Shown piece after piece: positions 35,204-43,855 of a stretch of 64,000 nt of DNA (position 1 is its first letter; every line of letters begins with the position of its first letter). The notes under the pieces are model-generated. The model saw only the letters and a program-made list of their open reading frames with translations, searched no databases and was not told the DNA's origin. Source of the stretch: Bradyrhizobium sp. G127 (GTDB taxonomy: Bacteria > Pseudomonadota > Alphaproteobacteria > Rhizobiales > Xanthobacteraceae); NCBI RefSeq assembly GCF_021502575.1, contig NZ_JAKFGN010000002.1, positions 1 through 64,000 of the forward strand. Direction: 5' to 3'. The position numbers and the translations under genes are program-made.

Positions 35204-36196
35204 ATGTATACGCAAGCGCTCAACACATCCGAGGCCGAGATTGGTCTTATTGAGGACGCCGAACGCGCGGCGCAGTTTCAAGCCCGTATCGATGCCGAGG
35301 AGCGGATCGAGCCGAACGACTGGATGCCGGCGGCTTATCGCAAGACGCTGACCCGTCAGATTTCCCAACACGCCCATTCCGAGATTGTCGGCATGCTGCC
35401 AGAGGGCAATTGGATCACGCGGGCGCCCTCACTGCGCCGCAAGGCGGCGTTGCTCGCCAAGGTGCAGGACGAGTGCGGCCACGGGCTTTATCTCTATGCA
35501 GCCGCCGAGACGCTCGGCTCTTCGCGTGAGGAGCTTGTCGACGCGTTGCTCGCGGGCAAGGCGAAGTATTCCTCGATCTTCAATTATCCGACCCTGACCT
35601 GGGCCGACATCGGCGCCATCGGCTGGCTGGTCGATGGCGCGGCCATCATGAACCAGATTCCGCTGTGCCGCTGTTCCTACGGTCCTTATGCGCGCGCCAT
35701 GATCCGCGTCTGCAAGGAGGAGTCGTTTCATCAGCGGCAGGGCTACGAGATCATGCTGACGCTGGCGCGTGGCACCGAGGAGCAGAAGGCGATGGCGCAG
35801 GACGCGCTGAATCGCTGGTGGTGGCCGTGCCTGATGATGTTCGGTCCGCCGGACAACGCCAGCCAGCATGGTGACCAGTCGACGCAATGGAAGATCAAGC
35901 GCTTTTCCAACGACGACCTGCGCCAGAAGTTCGTCGATGCCACTGTGCCGCAGGCGCATTTCCTCGGCCTCACGCTGCCGGATGCCGACCTCAAAAAGAA
36001 TGAGGCGACGGGCCACTGGGAATACGGCGCGATCGACTGGAACGAGTTCAAGCAGGTTCTCGCCGGCAATGGTCCATGCAATCGCGACCGTATGGCCGCG
36101 CGCCGCAAGGCTCACGAGGAGGGCGCATGGGTGCGGGACGCCGCGCTCGCCTACGCCGAAAAGAAAAAATCGCGCCGCACCGCGGCGGCGGCCTAG
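35204..36196 (+). CDS. paaA: Phenylacetyl-CoA epoxidase catalytic subunit PaaA
   Basis: This 330-residue diiron oxygenase subunit epoxidises the ring of phenylacetyl-CoA. The ferritin-like diiron ligands appear in 'DECGHGLY' and '[11 protein letters not shown]' (each ExxH). The C-terminal region '[14 protein letters not shown]' is typical of PaaA. ATG 35204 has GGAGAGG upstream. It heads the paaABCDE set, which forms the multicomponent epoxidase with PaaE as reductase. Confidence 0.97.
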   Translation: MYTQALNTSEAEIGLIEDAERAAQFQARIDAEERIEPNDWMPAAYRKTLTRQISQHAHSEIVGMLPEGNWITRAPSLRRKAALLAKVQDECGHGLYLYAAAETLGSSREELVDALLAGKAKYSSIFNYPTLTWADIGAIGWLVDGAAIMNQIPLCRCSYGPYARAMIRVCKEESFHQRQGYEIMLTLARGTEEQKAMAQDALNRWWWPCLMMFGPPDNASQHGDQSTQWKIKRFSNDDLRQKFVDATVPQAHFLGLTLPDADLKKNEATGHWEYGAIDWNEFKQVLAGNGPCNRDRMAARRKAHEEGAWVRDAALAYAEKKKSRRTAAAA

Positions 36197-36210
36197 GGAG
36201 AATAGACGCC

Positions 36211-36498
36211 ATGACCACGCCGACCATTCAGCTTTGGGAAGTCTTCATTCGCAGCCGCAACGGCCTCGCGCACAAGCATGTGGGCTCGCTGCATGCGCCT
36301 GACGCGACACTGGCGCTGCAGTCCGCGCGCGATCTCTACACGCGGCGCGGCGAGGGGCTGTCGATCTGGGTTGTGCCGTCGAATGCGATTGTCGCATCCG
36401 ATCCGTCCGATAAGGGCATGATGTTCGAGCCGGCGATGTCGAAGATCTATCGCCACCCGACATTCTATGAAGTGCCGGAAGAAGTCGGGCATATGTGA
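36211..36498 (+). CDS. paaB: Phenylacetyl-CoA epoxidase subunit PaaB
   Basis: This 95-residue subunit is needed for assembly of the PaaABC(E) complex. It is recognised by 'WEVFIRSRNGLAHKHVGSLHA' (shown by RSRNGLAHKH) and the 'MFEPAMSKIYRHP' tail. ATG 36211 has AGGGAGAA upstream and is 14 bases after paaA. An extragenic palindrome fills most of the 127-base gap to paaC, which is unusual inside this operon. Confidence 0.95.
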   Translation: MTTPTIQLWEVFIRSRNGLAHKHVGSLHAPDATLALQSARDLYTRRGEGLSIWVVPSNAIVASDPSDKGMMFEPAMSKIYRHPTFYEVPEEVGHM

Positions 36499-36511
36499 TT
36501 GGCATTCATTC

Positions 36512-36609
36512 GTCATTCCGGGGCGCGAGTGAAACGAGCGAACCCGGAATCCATGACGTTGCAACCCAGGGATTCGGGGCCTGCGCCAAGAGGTGCATCC
36601 CGGAATGAC
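36512..36609. repeat. Extragenic palindrome between paaB and paaC
   Basis: GTCATTCCGGG (36512-36522) and CCCGGAATGAC (36599-36609) are perfect 11-base arms of a 98-base element whose interior also carries GAACCCGGAATCC and GGGATTCGGG. It belongs to a different type from the recJ-flanking units. It lies within the transcribed paaABCDE operon, 13 bases after paaB, so the mRNA would contain a long hairpin. Confidence 0.75.
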
Positions 36610-36625
36610 ATCGCGAGTATTGAAT

Positions 36626-37402
36626 ATGGCATCGCCTTCTATCAAAGTCACCGAAAGCCCGCTGGTGCTTTACACACTGAGGCGTGCCGACGACGCGCTG
36701 ATCCTCGGACACCGCGTGTCGGAATGGTGCGGCCATGCGCCGATGATGGAAGAGGAGATGGCGCTCGCCAACATCGGCCTCGACCTGATCGGACAGGCGC
36801 GCGAACTCTACAGCTACGCGGCGGAGGTCGAGAATGCCGGCCACGACGAGGACAAGCTGGCCTATCTGCGCGACGAGCGGCAGTATCGCAATCTGCTGCT
36901 GGTGGAGCAGCCAAACGGCGATTTTGCTCGCACTATCGCGCGGCAGTTCTTTTATTCGGCGTTCGCCGATCCCTATTGGCGCGCCATGATGGCGTCTAAG
37001 GATGCGACGCTGGCGGCGATTGCGGCGAAGTCGGAGAAGGAGAGCGCCTATCATCTCCGCCATTCGTCGGAATGGATGATCCGGCTCGGCGACGGCACCG
37101 AGGAAAGCCATCGCCGAGCGCAGGTTGCGGTTGACGATCTATGGGCCTTCACCGGCGAACTGTTTCATTCTGACGAAAGTGACGTAGCGCTGATTGCGTC
37201 CGGTGTGGCGATCGACCCGGAAAGCTTGCGCGGACGCTGGATGGAAACAGTCTCGCATGTGCTGAACGAAGCAATGCTGAATCTGCCGTCGAATGACTGG
37301 ATGCAGAAGGGCGGTCGCTCCGGCAATCACACCGAACATCTGGGCCATCTGCTCAGCGAACTGCAATCGATGCAGCGAACCTTCCCGAACGCAACATGGT
37401 GA
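36626..37402 (+). CDS. paaC: Phenylacetyl-CoA epoxidase structural subunit PaaC
   Basis: With ATG 36626 the protein is 258 residues. PaaC is the ferritin-like partner of PaaA with degenerate metal sites; it is recognised by 'LGHRVSEWCGHAPMMEEEMALAN' (shown by SEWCGHAPMMEEE) and 'GRSGNHTEHLGHLLSEL'. An ATG at 36605 falls in the repeat and is less likely. The stop TGA overlaps the start of paaD. Confidence 0.95.
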   Translation: MASPSIKVTESPLVLYTLRRADDALILGHRVSEWCGHAPMMEEEMALANIGLDLIGQARELYSYAAEVENAGHDEDKLAYLRDERQYRNLLLVEQPNGDFARTIARQFFYSAFADPYWRAMMASKDATLAAIAAKSEKESAYHLRHSSEWMIRLGDGTEESHRRAQVAVDDLWAFTGELFHSDESDVALIASGVAIDPESLRGRWMETVSHVLNEAMLNLPSNDWMQKGGRSGNHTEHLGHLLSELQSMQRTFPNATW

Positions 37403-37899
37403 CCAGCAGCCACAATGTCCAGGATTTACGCCAGACCGCCTGGAATGCGGCGGCGCAGGTGGCCGATCCGGAAATCCCGGTTCTGACCATCGAAGATCTC
37501 GGCGTGCTGCGCGAGGTGACCGTCACCGATGGCGCGGTGGAGGTGGCGATCACACCGACCTATTCCGGTTGCCCGGCGATGAACATGATCGCGCTGGAAA
37601 TCGAACTTGCGCTGGCGCGCGAAGGCATCCGCAATCCGAAAATCCGCACCATCCTCTCTCCCGCGTGGACGACGGACTGGATGAGCGAGCAGGGCCGTCA
37701 GAAGCTGAAGGACTACGGTATCGCGCCGCCCCAGCAAGGGGGAGGCCGGCGCGCCCTGTTCGGCGAGCAGCAGGTGGCGTGCCCGCAATGCGGTTCGGTG
37801 AATACCGAAGTGCTGTCTGAATTTGGCTCGACATCCTGCAAGGCGTTGTGGCGCTGCAAGGCGTGCCGCGAGCCGTTCGACTATTTCAAGTGTCATTAG
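37396..37899 (+). CDS. paaD: PaaD, Fe-S/metal assembly factor for the epoxidase
   Basis: This 167-residue protein has an N-terminal MIP18/DUF59 domain ('VADPEIPVLTIEDLG') and a C-terminal zinc ribbon (CPQC at about 132-135 and CKAC near 155). PaaD is thought to mature metal centres of the epoxidase. The ATG at 37396 overlaps the paaC end by seven bases; GTG 37399 is possible. SufT at 3617 has the same DUF59 domain without the zinc ribbon. Confidence 0.94.
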   Translation: MVTSSHNVQDLRQTAWNAAAQVADPEIPVLTIEDLGVLREVTVTDGAVEVAITPTYSGCPAMNMIALEIELALAREGIRNPKIRTILSPAWTTDWMSEQGRQKLKDYGIAPPQQGGGRRALFGEQQVACPQCGSVNTEVLSEFGSTSCKALWRCKACREPFDYFKCH

Positions 37900-37910
37900 A
37901 GATTCAACAG

Positions 37911-38990
37911 ATGTCACAGGTTCCGAAATTCCATCGCCTAGCCATCGACGATCTGCGTCGCGAAACTCCCGACGCCATCTCCATAACCTTCGCCGTTCCG
38001 GGTGAACTGGCCGGAGATTACACCTTCGCGCCGGGGCAGTATCTGACGCTGCGCACCGTGATGGACGGCGAGGAGGTGCGCCGCTCCTATTCGATTTGCT
38101 CGAGCCCCGACGATCGTGAGTTGCGCATTGCCGTCAAAAAAGTCGAAGGCGGCGTGTTTTCAAGCTGGGCGCTTGAAGCGCTGAAGTCCGGCGACGAACT
38201 GGATGTGATGACGCCGACTGGTCGCTTCGGCGTGGCCCATGCGCCAAGCGAGGCGCGGGTTCATGTCGGCTTCGCGGCAGGCTCCGGCATTACGCCGATC
38301 ATCTCCATTATTCGCGGCATTCTCGCGCGCGAGCCCAACAGCCGTTTCTTCCTTTTCTACGGCAACCGCTCGACCAGCGGCATTCTGTTCCGCGAAGCGC
38401 TCGAAGAGCTGAAGGACCGGTTCATCGGTCGGCTCTCGGTGTTTCATGTGCTGTCGCAGGAGGAGCAGGATCTGCCGATCCTGTACGGACGGCTCGACCG
38501 TGCAAAGGTCGATCTGCTTTTGCGCGCGATGGTGCCTGCCGCCGCGGTCGATCATGTGTTTGTGTGCGGTCCTTCGGCGATGAGTGAGGAGATCGAAGCG
38601 ACCTGTCTCGATCTCGGCATTCCCGCGGACCATATTCATGTTGAGCGTTTCGTGTCAGGTCTCGGCGGCAAGCCGCGTCCCAAGGTTCAGATTGCGCCGG
38701 AGGCGCCGCCGAAGGCAATCGCGTCGCTGATCGTCGATGGCAAACGCAAGGACGTGCCGGTTGCTGAGGGCGAGGCCATTCTCGATGCCGCGCTGCGCGC
38801 CGGCGTAGACCTGCCTTATGCCTGCAAGGGCGGCATGTGCAGCACCTGCCGCGCGAAGATCGTCGAAGGCGAGACGGAGATGGACGTCAACTATTCGCTG
38901 GAGCCATGGGAACTGGAAGCCGGGTTCGTGCTCACCTGCCAGGCGCATCCGGTTTCGTCGCGCGTTGTGGTCGACTACGATCAGGTCTAG
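37911..38990 (+). CDS. paaE: PaaE, NADPH-dependent epoxidase reductase
   Basis: This 359-residue reductase feeds electrons to PaaAC. Domains in order are an FAD-binding part ('RRSYSICSSPDD'), NAD(P) binding ('GFAAGSGITPIISIIRG') and a plant-type 2Fe-2S ferredoxin domain at the C-terminus ('ACKGGMCSTCRA' and 'CQAHP'). ATG 37911 is 11 bases after paaD. The stop TAG (38988-38990) directly abuts the stop of the next gene on the other strand, so two operons meet without any spacer. Confidence 0.95.
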   Translation: MSQVPKFHRLAIDDLRRETPDAISITFAVPGELAGDYTFAPGQYLTLRTVMDGEEVRRSYSICSSPDDRELRIAVKKVEGGVFSSWALEALKSGDELDVMTPTGRFGVAHAPSEARVHVGFAAGSGITPIISIIRGILAREPNSRFFLFYGNRSTSGILFREALEELKDRFIGRLSVFHVLSQEEQDLPILYGRLDRAKVDLLLRAMVPAAAVDHVFVCGPSAMSEEIEATCLDLGIPADHIHVERFVSGLGGKPRPKVQIAPEAPPKAIASLIVDGKRKDVPVAEGEAILDAALRAGVDLPYACKGGMCSTCRAKIVEGETEMDVNYSLEPWELEAGFVLTCQAHPVSSRVVVDYDQV

Positions 38991-39416
38991 CTACTTGCTC
39001 TCGCGGAGCAGCGCGTAGGCCGTCTGCGCCATCGCGACGGGCCGTTCGTCGCTCTCTGTGCGGATGGAAATGCTGCCGTAGGCCATCGTCTTTCCCATCC
39101 GCACGACGCGGGCGTCCGCCAAGAGGTCCGCGCGCATGGCGGGGCGCATGAAGTGGATCGTCTGGTCCACCGTGGTCATCGGGAAATATTCGCCCGCGGC
39201 GGAGCAGATCGCGAACACCATCGCCGTATCGGCGAGGCTCATCAGCGCCTGACCGCAGACCACGCCGTTGTCCCGGCACAACTTGTCCGAGAAGCGCATG
39301 CGTAGCACCGCGCCGTCGCCTCCGATGCTCTCGATCGAGAGATCAAGATCCTGCACCCATTTCGCGAACACGGATGCGAGCAGGGTTTCGGCGGCGGGCT
39401 TGTCGAATGTCGGCAT
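38991..39416 (-). CDS. PaaI-family hotdog thioesterase, second copy
   Basis: This 141-residue hotdog-fold protein belongs to the acyl-CoA thioesterase group ('DNGVVCGQALMSLADTAMVFA'; key part 'GQALMSLADTAM'). It is different from PaaI at 45197. It is the last gene of the minus-strand operon behind the P450, and its substrate is not known; an aromatic or side-chain acyl-CoA from the paa pathway is reasonable. Its stop touches the paaE stop. Confidence 0.85.
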   Translation of the reverse strand: MPTFDKPAAETLLASVFAKWVQDLDLSIESIGGDGAVLRMRFSDKLCRDNGVVCGQALMSLADTAMVFAICSAAGEYFPMTTVDQTIHFMRPAMRADLLADARVVRMGKTMAYGSISIRTESDERPVAMAQTAYALLRESK

Positions 39417-39434
39417 GTTGTATCCTGCAAGAAT

Positions 39435-40709
39435 TCAGATCAGCGTCACGGGAAGGGACGTGAAACCGTGAAAGCGCACGCGCCGCGCCCTGTGGGCAGG
39501 CCCGGTGGCGGCGAAGTTCGGGAAGCGGGCAAGAAGCCGGCCGATGGCGATGCGGCCTTCAAGGCGTGCGAGGGTGAGACCCACGCAGGCATGCGCGCCT
39601 GACGCGAAGGCGAGGTGTCGGTTCGGTGAGCGCGAGATGTCGAGGCGTTCCGGTTCCGCGAAGATATCAGGATCGCGGTTCGCCGCGCCGATGCAAAGCG
39701 TAATCAGCGAACCCTGCGGAATCGCAACGCCATCAATCTCGGCATCCTCGATGGCGCGGCGATTACCAAGCTGGTTTGAACTCTCGAATCGCAGGAATTC
39801 TTCGATGGCCGATTTAATGAGCGCTGGATCCTCAATCAGGCGGCGGCGTTCGTCCGGGAAACGCAACAGCAATTCCAGCCCGTTACCGATCAGGTTCGTC
39901 GTGGTCTCGTGACCCGCGTTCAGGATGAAGATGCAGTTCTGCAACAGCTCGACTTCGCTCAAGCGCTCGCCATTGGCCTCGCCCTGAATCAGGCGGGTCA
40001 GAACGTCGTGTTCGGCGTCGCCGGGCCGCGCGCGGCGATCGGCGACAAGATCGCGGAGGTAGGTGAGAAATTCGCCCACCGCGCGTTCGCCGCGCCCCTG
40101 AACATCTTCCGAGAGAAACGGCTCCAGCGCGCCGAGGATCGCGAGCGACCAGCCGCGCAGCGGAGCGCGGTCCCGATGCGGGATCGCAAGCAGGTTGCCG
40201 ATCACCTCGACGGGAATGGCGGAGGCAAAATCCTCGATCAGGTCGGCCTTGCCGCGTGCTTGCATGTCGTCGAGCAAGCAATCGACAAGCGCGATCAGGC
40301 TCGGCTCCATTTCAGCAATGGCGCGAGGATTGAGCGCTCCGGCGATCAGCCGTCGCACGCGGGTGTGCAGCGGCGGATCGTTGAAAACGAGGCTGGTGGT
40401 GTGGTGCTGAAACAGCAGCGAGTCTGCGCCGTATTTCGGCGCGAACTCGACCTTCTTGTCGGAACTGAAACGCGCCGTGTCCTTAAAGATCGACTCAAGA
40501 TCACGATGCCGTGTCAGGAACAGCGATCCGTCCGGCATGCGATGAATCGGATCGGCGGATTGCAGCGCGCGATAGGTCGGGTAGGGATCGTCGTAGAACG
40601 TGTCCGGTAGGTCCTTCAGCGAGAAGTTGCGCGCGATCGCAACGTCCTCGCGCGAAACCGGGCGCGGTACGCTTGCGGGATCAACTCGCGATTGATCCGT
40701 CGACGACAT
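39435..40709 (-). CDS. Cytochrome P450
   Basis: This 424-residue class I-type bacterial P450 has the I-helix 'AGHETTT', the K-helix ExxR as 'EEFLRFE', and the heme-binding loop 'FASGAHACVG' with the axial Cys. It is soluble with no membrane anchor. No ferredoxin or reductase gene is next to it, so electrons must come from elsewhere; PaaE is nearby but a link would be speculation. It sits between EthD and a thioesterase in the paaI operon, which suggests oxidation of an aromatic acid precursor or of an analogue that enters as phenylacetate. Confidence 0.93.
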   Translation of the reverse strand: MSSTDQSRVDPASVPRPVSREDVAIARNFSLKDLPDTFYDDPYPTYRALQSADPIHRMPDGSLFLTRHRDLESIFKDTARFSSDKKVEFAPKYGADSLLFQHHTTSLVFNDPPLHTRVRRLIAGALNPRAIAEMEPSLIALVDCLLDDMQARGKADLIEDFASAIPVEVIGNLLAIPHRDRAPLRGWSLAILGALEPFLSEDVQGRGERAVGEFLTYLRDLVADRRARPGDAEHDVLTRLIQGEANGERLSEVELLQNCIFILNAGHETTTNLIGNGLELLLRFPDERRRLIEDPALIKSAIEEFLRFESSNQLGNRRAIEDAEIDGVAIPQGSLITLCIGAANRDPDIFAEPERLDISRSPNRHLAFASGAHACVGLTLARLEGRIAIGRLLARFPNFAATGPAHRARRVRFHGFTSLPVTLI

Positions 40710-40724
40710 CGGATTTTCCTGCGC

Positions 40725-41030
40725 CTACAGGAGAACGTCGTTGATCTGCACCACGGCCTGCGCCTTGGTGAAATTCGGAATGTCCGCGAAGATTTCCTTG
40801 CCGTGCGCCTTTCCGGCGGCCTTGAAATCGTCCATCGAGCCGAACGTCAGCAACGCAGCCATCTGATAATCCGGCGCACTGCCGTCGGCCTTCGCGACGC
40901 CTTTTATAGCCTGCGCGTTCTTCAGCCCCAACGGGCTCCAGCGATCCCTCACCAGTGGCATATGCGTCTTCAGGTAGTAATCGGCATCGAACGCCTCGCC
41001 GGCCGGATACATTACTGTCACGAGGATCAT
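40725..41030 (-). CDS. EthD family protein
   Basis: This 101-residue dimeric alpha-beta barrel (EthD) protein starts 'MILVTVMYPAGEAFDADYYL' and has 'THMPLVRDRW', both typical. EthD was first known as an accessory of a P450 (EthB) for ether degradation, and here too it lies next to a P450, 15 bases away. The actual role is unclear. GGGAGAG precedes the start. It is part of the paaI-paaZ operon. Confidence 0.88.
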   Translation of the reverse strand: MILVTVMYPAGEAFDADYYLKTHMPLVRDRWSPLGLKNAQAIKGVAKADGSAPDYQMAALLTFGSMDDFKAAGKAHGKEIFADIPNFTKAQAVVQINDVLL

Positions 41031-41060
41031 CGGTCTCTCCCTATTGTTTTGTTGGTGTGA

Positions 41061-43094
41061 TCAAGCCGCAGGCCTCACCGCGTTCATGGTGAGAAGTTCA
41101 TAGGTCGCGGCCGACTCGTCCTTGTCGGTCAGAATTTCCACGTCCCAGCGGACTTCGCCATACTGCTTGTTGCGTGGCGACTTATCCTTGGCGGTCAGCC
41201 TGACCTTGATGGTCTCGCCGGGCTGGATCGGTTTGATGAAACGGAGTGAATCGAGTCCGTAGTTGGCCAGCACCGGACCCGGATCGGGGTCGACGAACAG
41301 GCCTGCTGCGAACGACAGCAACAGGTAGCCGTGCGCGACGCGGCCGGGGAAGAATGGATGCCCCTTGGTCGCTTCCTCGTCCATGTGCGCGTAGAACGTA
41401 TCGCCGGTGAAATGGGCGAAATGCTCGATATCCTCGAGCGTGATGGTGCGTTCCTTGGAAAAGAACGTCTGCCCGACATCCAGATCCTCGAAATGATAGC
41501 GGAACGGGTGCCTGTCTTTCTCCACGATGGGCGCGCTCTTCATCCAGCTTCCGGTGATGCCCGTCAGCATGGCTGGGGAGCCCTGCAGCGCGGTGCGTTG
41601 CATATAGTGATGGACGCTGCGCACACCGCCGAGTTCTTCGCCGCCGCCGGCACGGCCCGGACCACCGTGAACCATTTGCGGCATCGGCGAGCCGTGGCCG
41701 GTCTGTTCCTTGGCGCAATCGCGGTCGATCATCACGAGCCGCCCGTGAAAGCTGCCGACGCCGAACACGAGATCGGAGGCCACCTTCGGATCGTGGGTAT
41801 AGACCGATGCCACAAGGCTGCCGCCGCCTCGATTGGTCAGCGCAATCGCCTCGTCCAGGTCGCCATAACCCATCACGGTGCAGACCGGGCCGAACGCCTC
41901 GACCGAATGAATGCTGTTTGCGCTCTGCGGGTCGGCGCAATGCAGCAGCAGCGGCGGAATGAATGCGCCGCGCAACACGTCCGCGCCCTGAACATCGAAA
42001 TTGTCGGGATCGCCGGCGACAAGCTGCGCTTCCGTCCGCAGCGTCTTGACGTGGGCGAGAACGTCGCGGCGCTGGTCGAGGCCGACCACTGGGCCCATCC
42101 GCACCGTTTCCAGTTCGGGATTGCCGATCACTACTTTCGCCAGCCGCTCGCGCAGGGCCTCGATCACCGCGTCGACGCTTGAGGAGGGGGCCAGCGCGCG
42201 GCGGATCGCGGTACATTTCTGCCCCGCCTTGACGGTCATCTCCTTGGCAACTTCCTTAACGAACAGATCGAACTCCGGCGTGCCCGGCGCGGCATCGGGC
42301 GCCAGGATCGCGGCGTTCAGCGAATCTCGCTCGGCGATGAAGCGCACCGCTTCCTTCGCGATCACCGGATGACGTTGCAGCTTTTCCGAGGTGCTCGCGG
42401 AGCCGGTGAAAGAAACAACGTCCTGACAGGTGAGGTGATCAAACAAGTCCCCCGTCGAGCCGACAATGAACTGGAACGCGCCTTCCGGAAGAATCCCGGA
42501 TCCTGCGATCATGCGCGCGAGCGCGTGGGCGACGTAGGACGTGACCGTGGCGGGTTTCGTTACCACAGGAACGCCGGCGAGGAGGGCGGGCGCGAGCTTT
42601 TCGAGCAGGCCCCAGCAGGGAAAGTTGAAGGCGTTGATATGGACCGCAACACCATGCAGCGATGTGACGATGTGCTGGCCGGCGAAGGTGCCGGTCTTAC
42701 TTAAGGATTCAACGCCGCCATCCATCAGGAACGTCGTATTCGGGAGTTCACGGCGGCCCTTGCCGGCATAGACGAACAGCGTTCCGATGCCGCCATCCAC
42801 ATCGATCAGGTTGTCGGTGCGCGTGGCGCCGGTCTGGAACGACAGCTTGTAAAGCTGATCCTTCCGCTCGGTGAGGTACTGAGCGAGCTTCTTCAAAAGG
42901 TCGGCGCGCTGATGGAATGTCAGCTTGCGCAGATTCGAGCCACCAATCTCGCGGGCGTAAGTGAGGGCGTCGTCCATGTCGAGCCCGCCGCTGGACGCTT
43001 CGGCCACCACATTGCCACTGACGGCGCTGCGCACCTCGATCAGGTCGCGACCCGATGCAACCCATTGTCCGTTGACGTAGCTCTCGAGTTTCAT
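41061..43094 (-). CDS. paaZ: PaaZ, oxepin-CoA hydrolase / semialdehyde dehydrogenase
   Basis: This 677-residue bifunctional enzyme opens oxepin-CoA and oxidises the resulting aldehyde. The N-terminal aldehyde dehydrogenase (about 1-520) has the catalytic Glu in 'IAERDSLNA' and Cys in 'AGQKCTAIRR'. The C-terminal MaoC-type (R)-hydratase (about 535-675) has 'HFTGDTFYAHMDEEAT' and 'RVAHGYLLLSF'. Both active sites look intact. Downstream beta-oxidation genes paaF, G, H and J are not in the window. Confidence 0.96.
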   Translation of the reverse strand: MKLESYVNGQWVASGRDLIEVRSAVSGNVVAEASSGGLDMDDALTYAREIGGSNLRKLTFHQRADLLKKLAQYLTERKDQLYKLSFQTGATRTDNLIDVDGGIGTLFVYAGKGRRELPNTTFLMDGGVESLSKTGTFAGQHIVTSLHGVAVHINAFNFPCWGLLEKLAPALLAGVPVVTKPATVTSYVAHALARMIAGSGILPEGAFQFIVGSTGDLFDHLTCQDVVSFTGSASTSEKLQRHPVIAKEAVRFIAERDSLNAAILAPDAAPGTPEFDLFVKEVAKEMTVKAGQKCTAIRRALAPSSSVDAVIEALRERLAKVVIGNPELETVRMGPVVGLDQRRDVLAHVKTLRTEAQLVAGDPDNFDVQGADVLRGAFIPPLLLHCADPQSANSIHSVEAFGPVCTVMGYGDLDEAIALTNRGGGSLVASVYTHDPKVASDLVFGVGSFHGRLVMIDRDCAKEQTGHGSPMPQMVHGGPGRAGGGEELGGVRSVHHYMQRTALQGSPAMLTGITGSWMKSAPIVEKDRHPFRYHFEDLDVGQTFFSKERTITLEDIEHFAHFTGDTFYAHMDEEATKGHPFFPGRVAHGYLLLSFAAGLFVDPDPGPVLANYGLDSLRFIKPIQPGETIKVRLTAKDKSPRNKQYGEVRWDVEILTDKDESAATYELLTMNAVRPAA

Positions 43095-43112
43095 GCGATC
43101 ACTTCGATGTTG

Positions 43113-43127
43113 GGTGCACTAGGCACC
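43113..43127. promoter_or_regulatory. Small inverted repeat before paaZ
   Basis: GGTGC (43113-43117) and GCACC (43123-43127) with centre ACTAG lie 19 bases upstream of the paaZ start, in the 52-base gap after the TetR gene. It does not match the operator at 45725. It may be a weak hairpin in the transcript or an unrelated site. Confidence 0.25.
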
Positions 43128-43146
43128 GATGTGAACAACGCCGAAT

Positions 43147-43782
43147 CTATTCGGCGGCAGCAGTGCGTTTCGATGGCTTGGGAGACGGCTTGAGCAGGCT
43201 GCGCGCGCCATCCGAGATCAGTCGGGTGACAATGTCGGCGTATTCGTCGCGACTGACGGAGCCGCTGCTCTTGAACCAGAGGTAATGCCAGTTGACCATG
43301 CCGAACAGCGACATCGTCACCGGCGTCAGCATCTTCGTGCCCTTGAGGTGCGGCGCGACGCCTGCGACGGCCGCGGAAAACACGGTGACCAGATCGCGCT
43401 CCATCCGCTTCAGTTCCGCCTGACGCTCCTGTGGCAGAAAGCGCATACTGCTGATCTGGACGTTGTGCTGGGAGTCGGCATCCCGATACGCTTCCAGCAG
43501 CGCCGCGATCAGGCCCCGCAAGCGCGGTTCCGGCGCCAGATTCGCATGATCGGCAGCTTCGACGACTTCCTGCAATTCCTTGAGATGAAAGCGGATGACG
43601 TCGAACAGCAGGCCCTCTTTGTCCTTGTAATAATGATACAGGTTCGCCTTCGACACACCACAGGCTTCGGCAATCTTGTTCATCGAGGCGCGGTCGTAAC
43701 CGTGCGCCGAGAAAAGCTCCGCCGAGCGATCGAGTATCGCCTGTCGCTTATCGTCGTAATCGTTGGCGCGGCTGCGTGCCAT
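43147..43782 (-). CDS. paaR: TetR family regulator, PaaR-like
   Basis: This 211-residue repressor has a TetR_N helix-turn-helix at about 12-58 ('IAEACGVSKANLYHYYKDKEGL') and a helical ligand domain matching the PaaR group ('SSMRFLPQERQAELKRMERDLV'). In other bacteria PaaR represses phenylacetate genes and responds to phenylacetyl-CoA. It lies between paaK and paaZ in the operon and probably controls its own transcript through the palindrome at 45725-45746. The basic C-terminal tail is 'KPSPKPSKRTAAAE'. Confidence 0.85.
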   Translation of the reverse strand: MARSRANDYDDKRQAILDRSAELFSAHGYDRASMNKIAEACGVSKANLYHYYKDKEGLLFDVIRFHLKELQEVVEAADHANLAPEPRLRGLIAALLEAYRDADSQHNVQISSMRFLPQERQAELKRMERDLVTVFSAAVAGVAPHLKGTKMLTPVTMSLFGMVNWHYLWFKSSGSVSRDEYADIVTRLISDGARSLLKPSPKPSKRTAAAE

Positions 43783-43811
43783 GGGACGCGTTATTCCTTA
43801 GTCTCTAAGCG

Positions 43812-43855
43812 GCATGATCATTCGAAAAATCGGTCTCCACTTTTCCGGATCATGC
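43812..43855. repeat. Extragenic palindrome, GCATGATC type
   Basis: GCATGATCA (43812-43820) and GGATCATGC (43847-43855) are the imperfect arms; the minus-strand core contains GGAAAAGTGGAGACCG. The core is similar to that of the repeat at 4502-4548. The element overlaps the last six bases of paaK including its stop codon and lies inside the paaK-paaR intergenic gap. Confidence 0.8.

Noticed and set aside
38991-39416. A second paaI as the canonical one
   Set aside because: The copy at 45197 has the PaaI signature and stands next to paaK, so it gets the name; this one is a different thioesterase.
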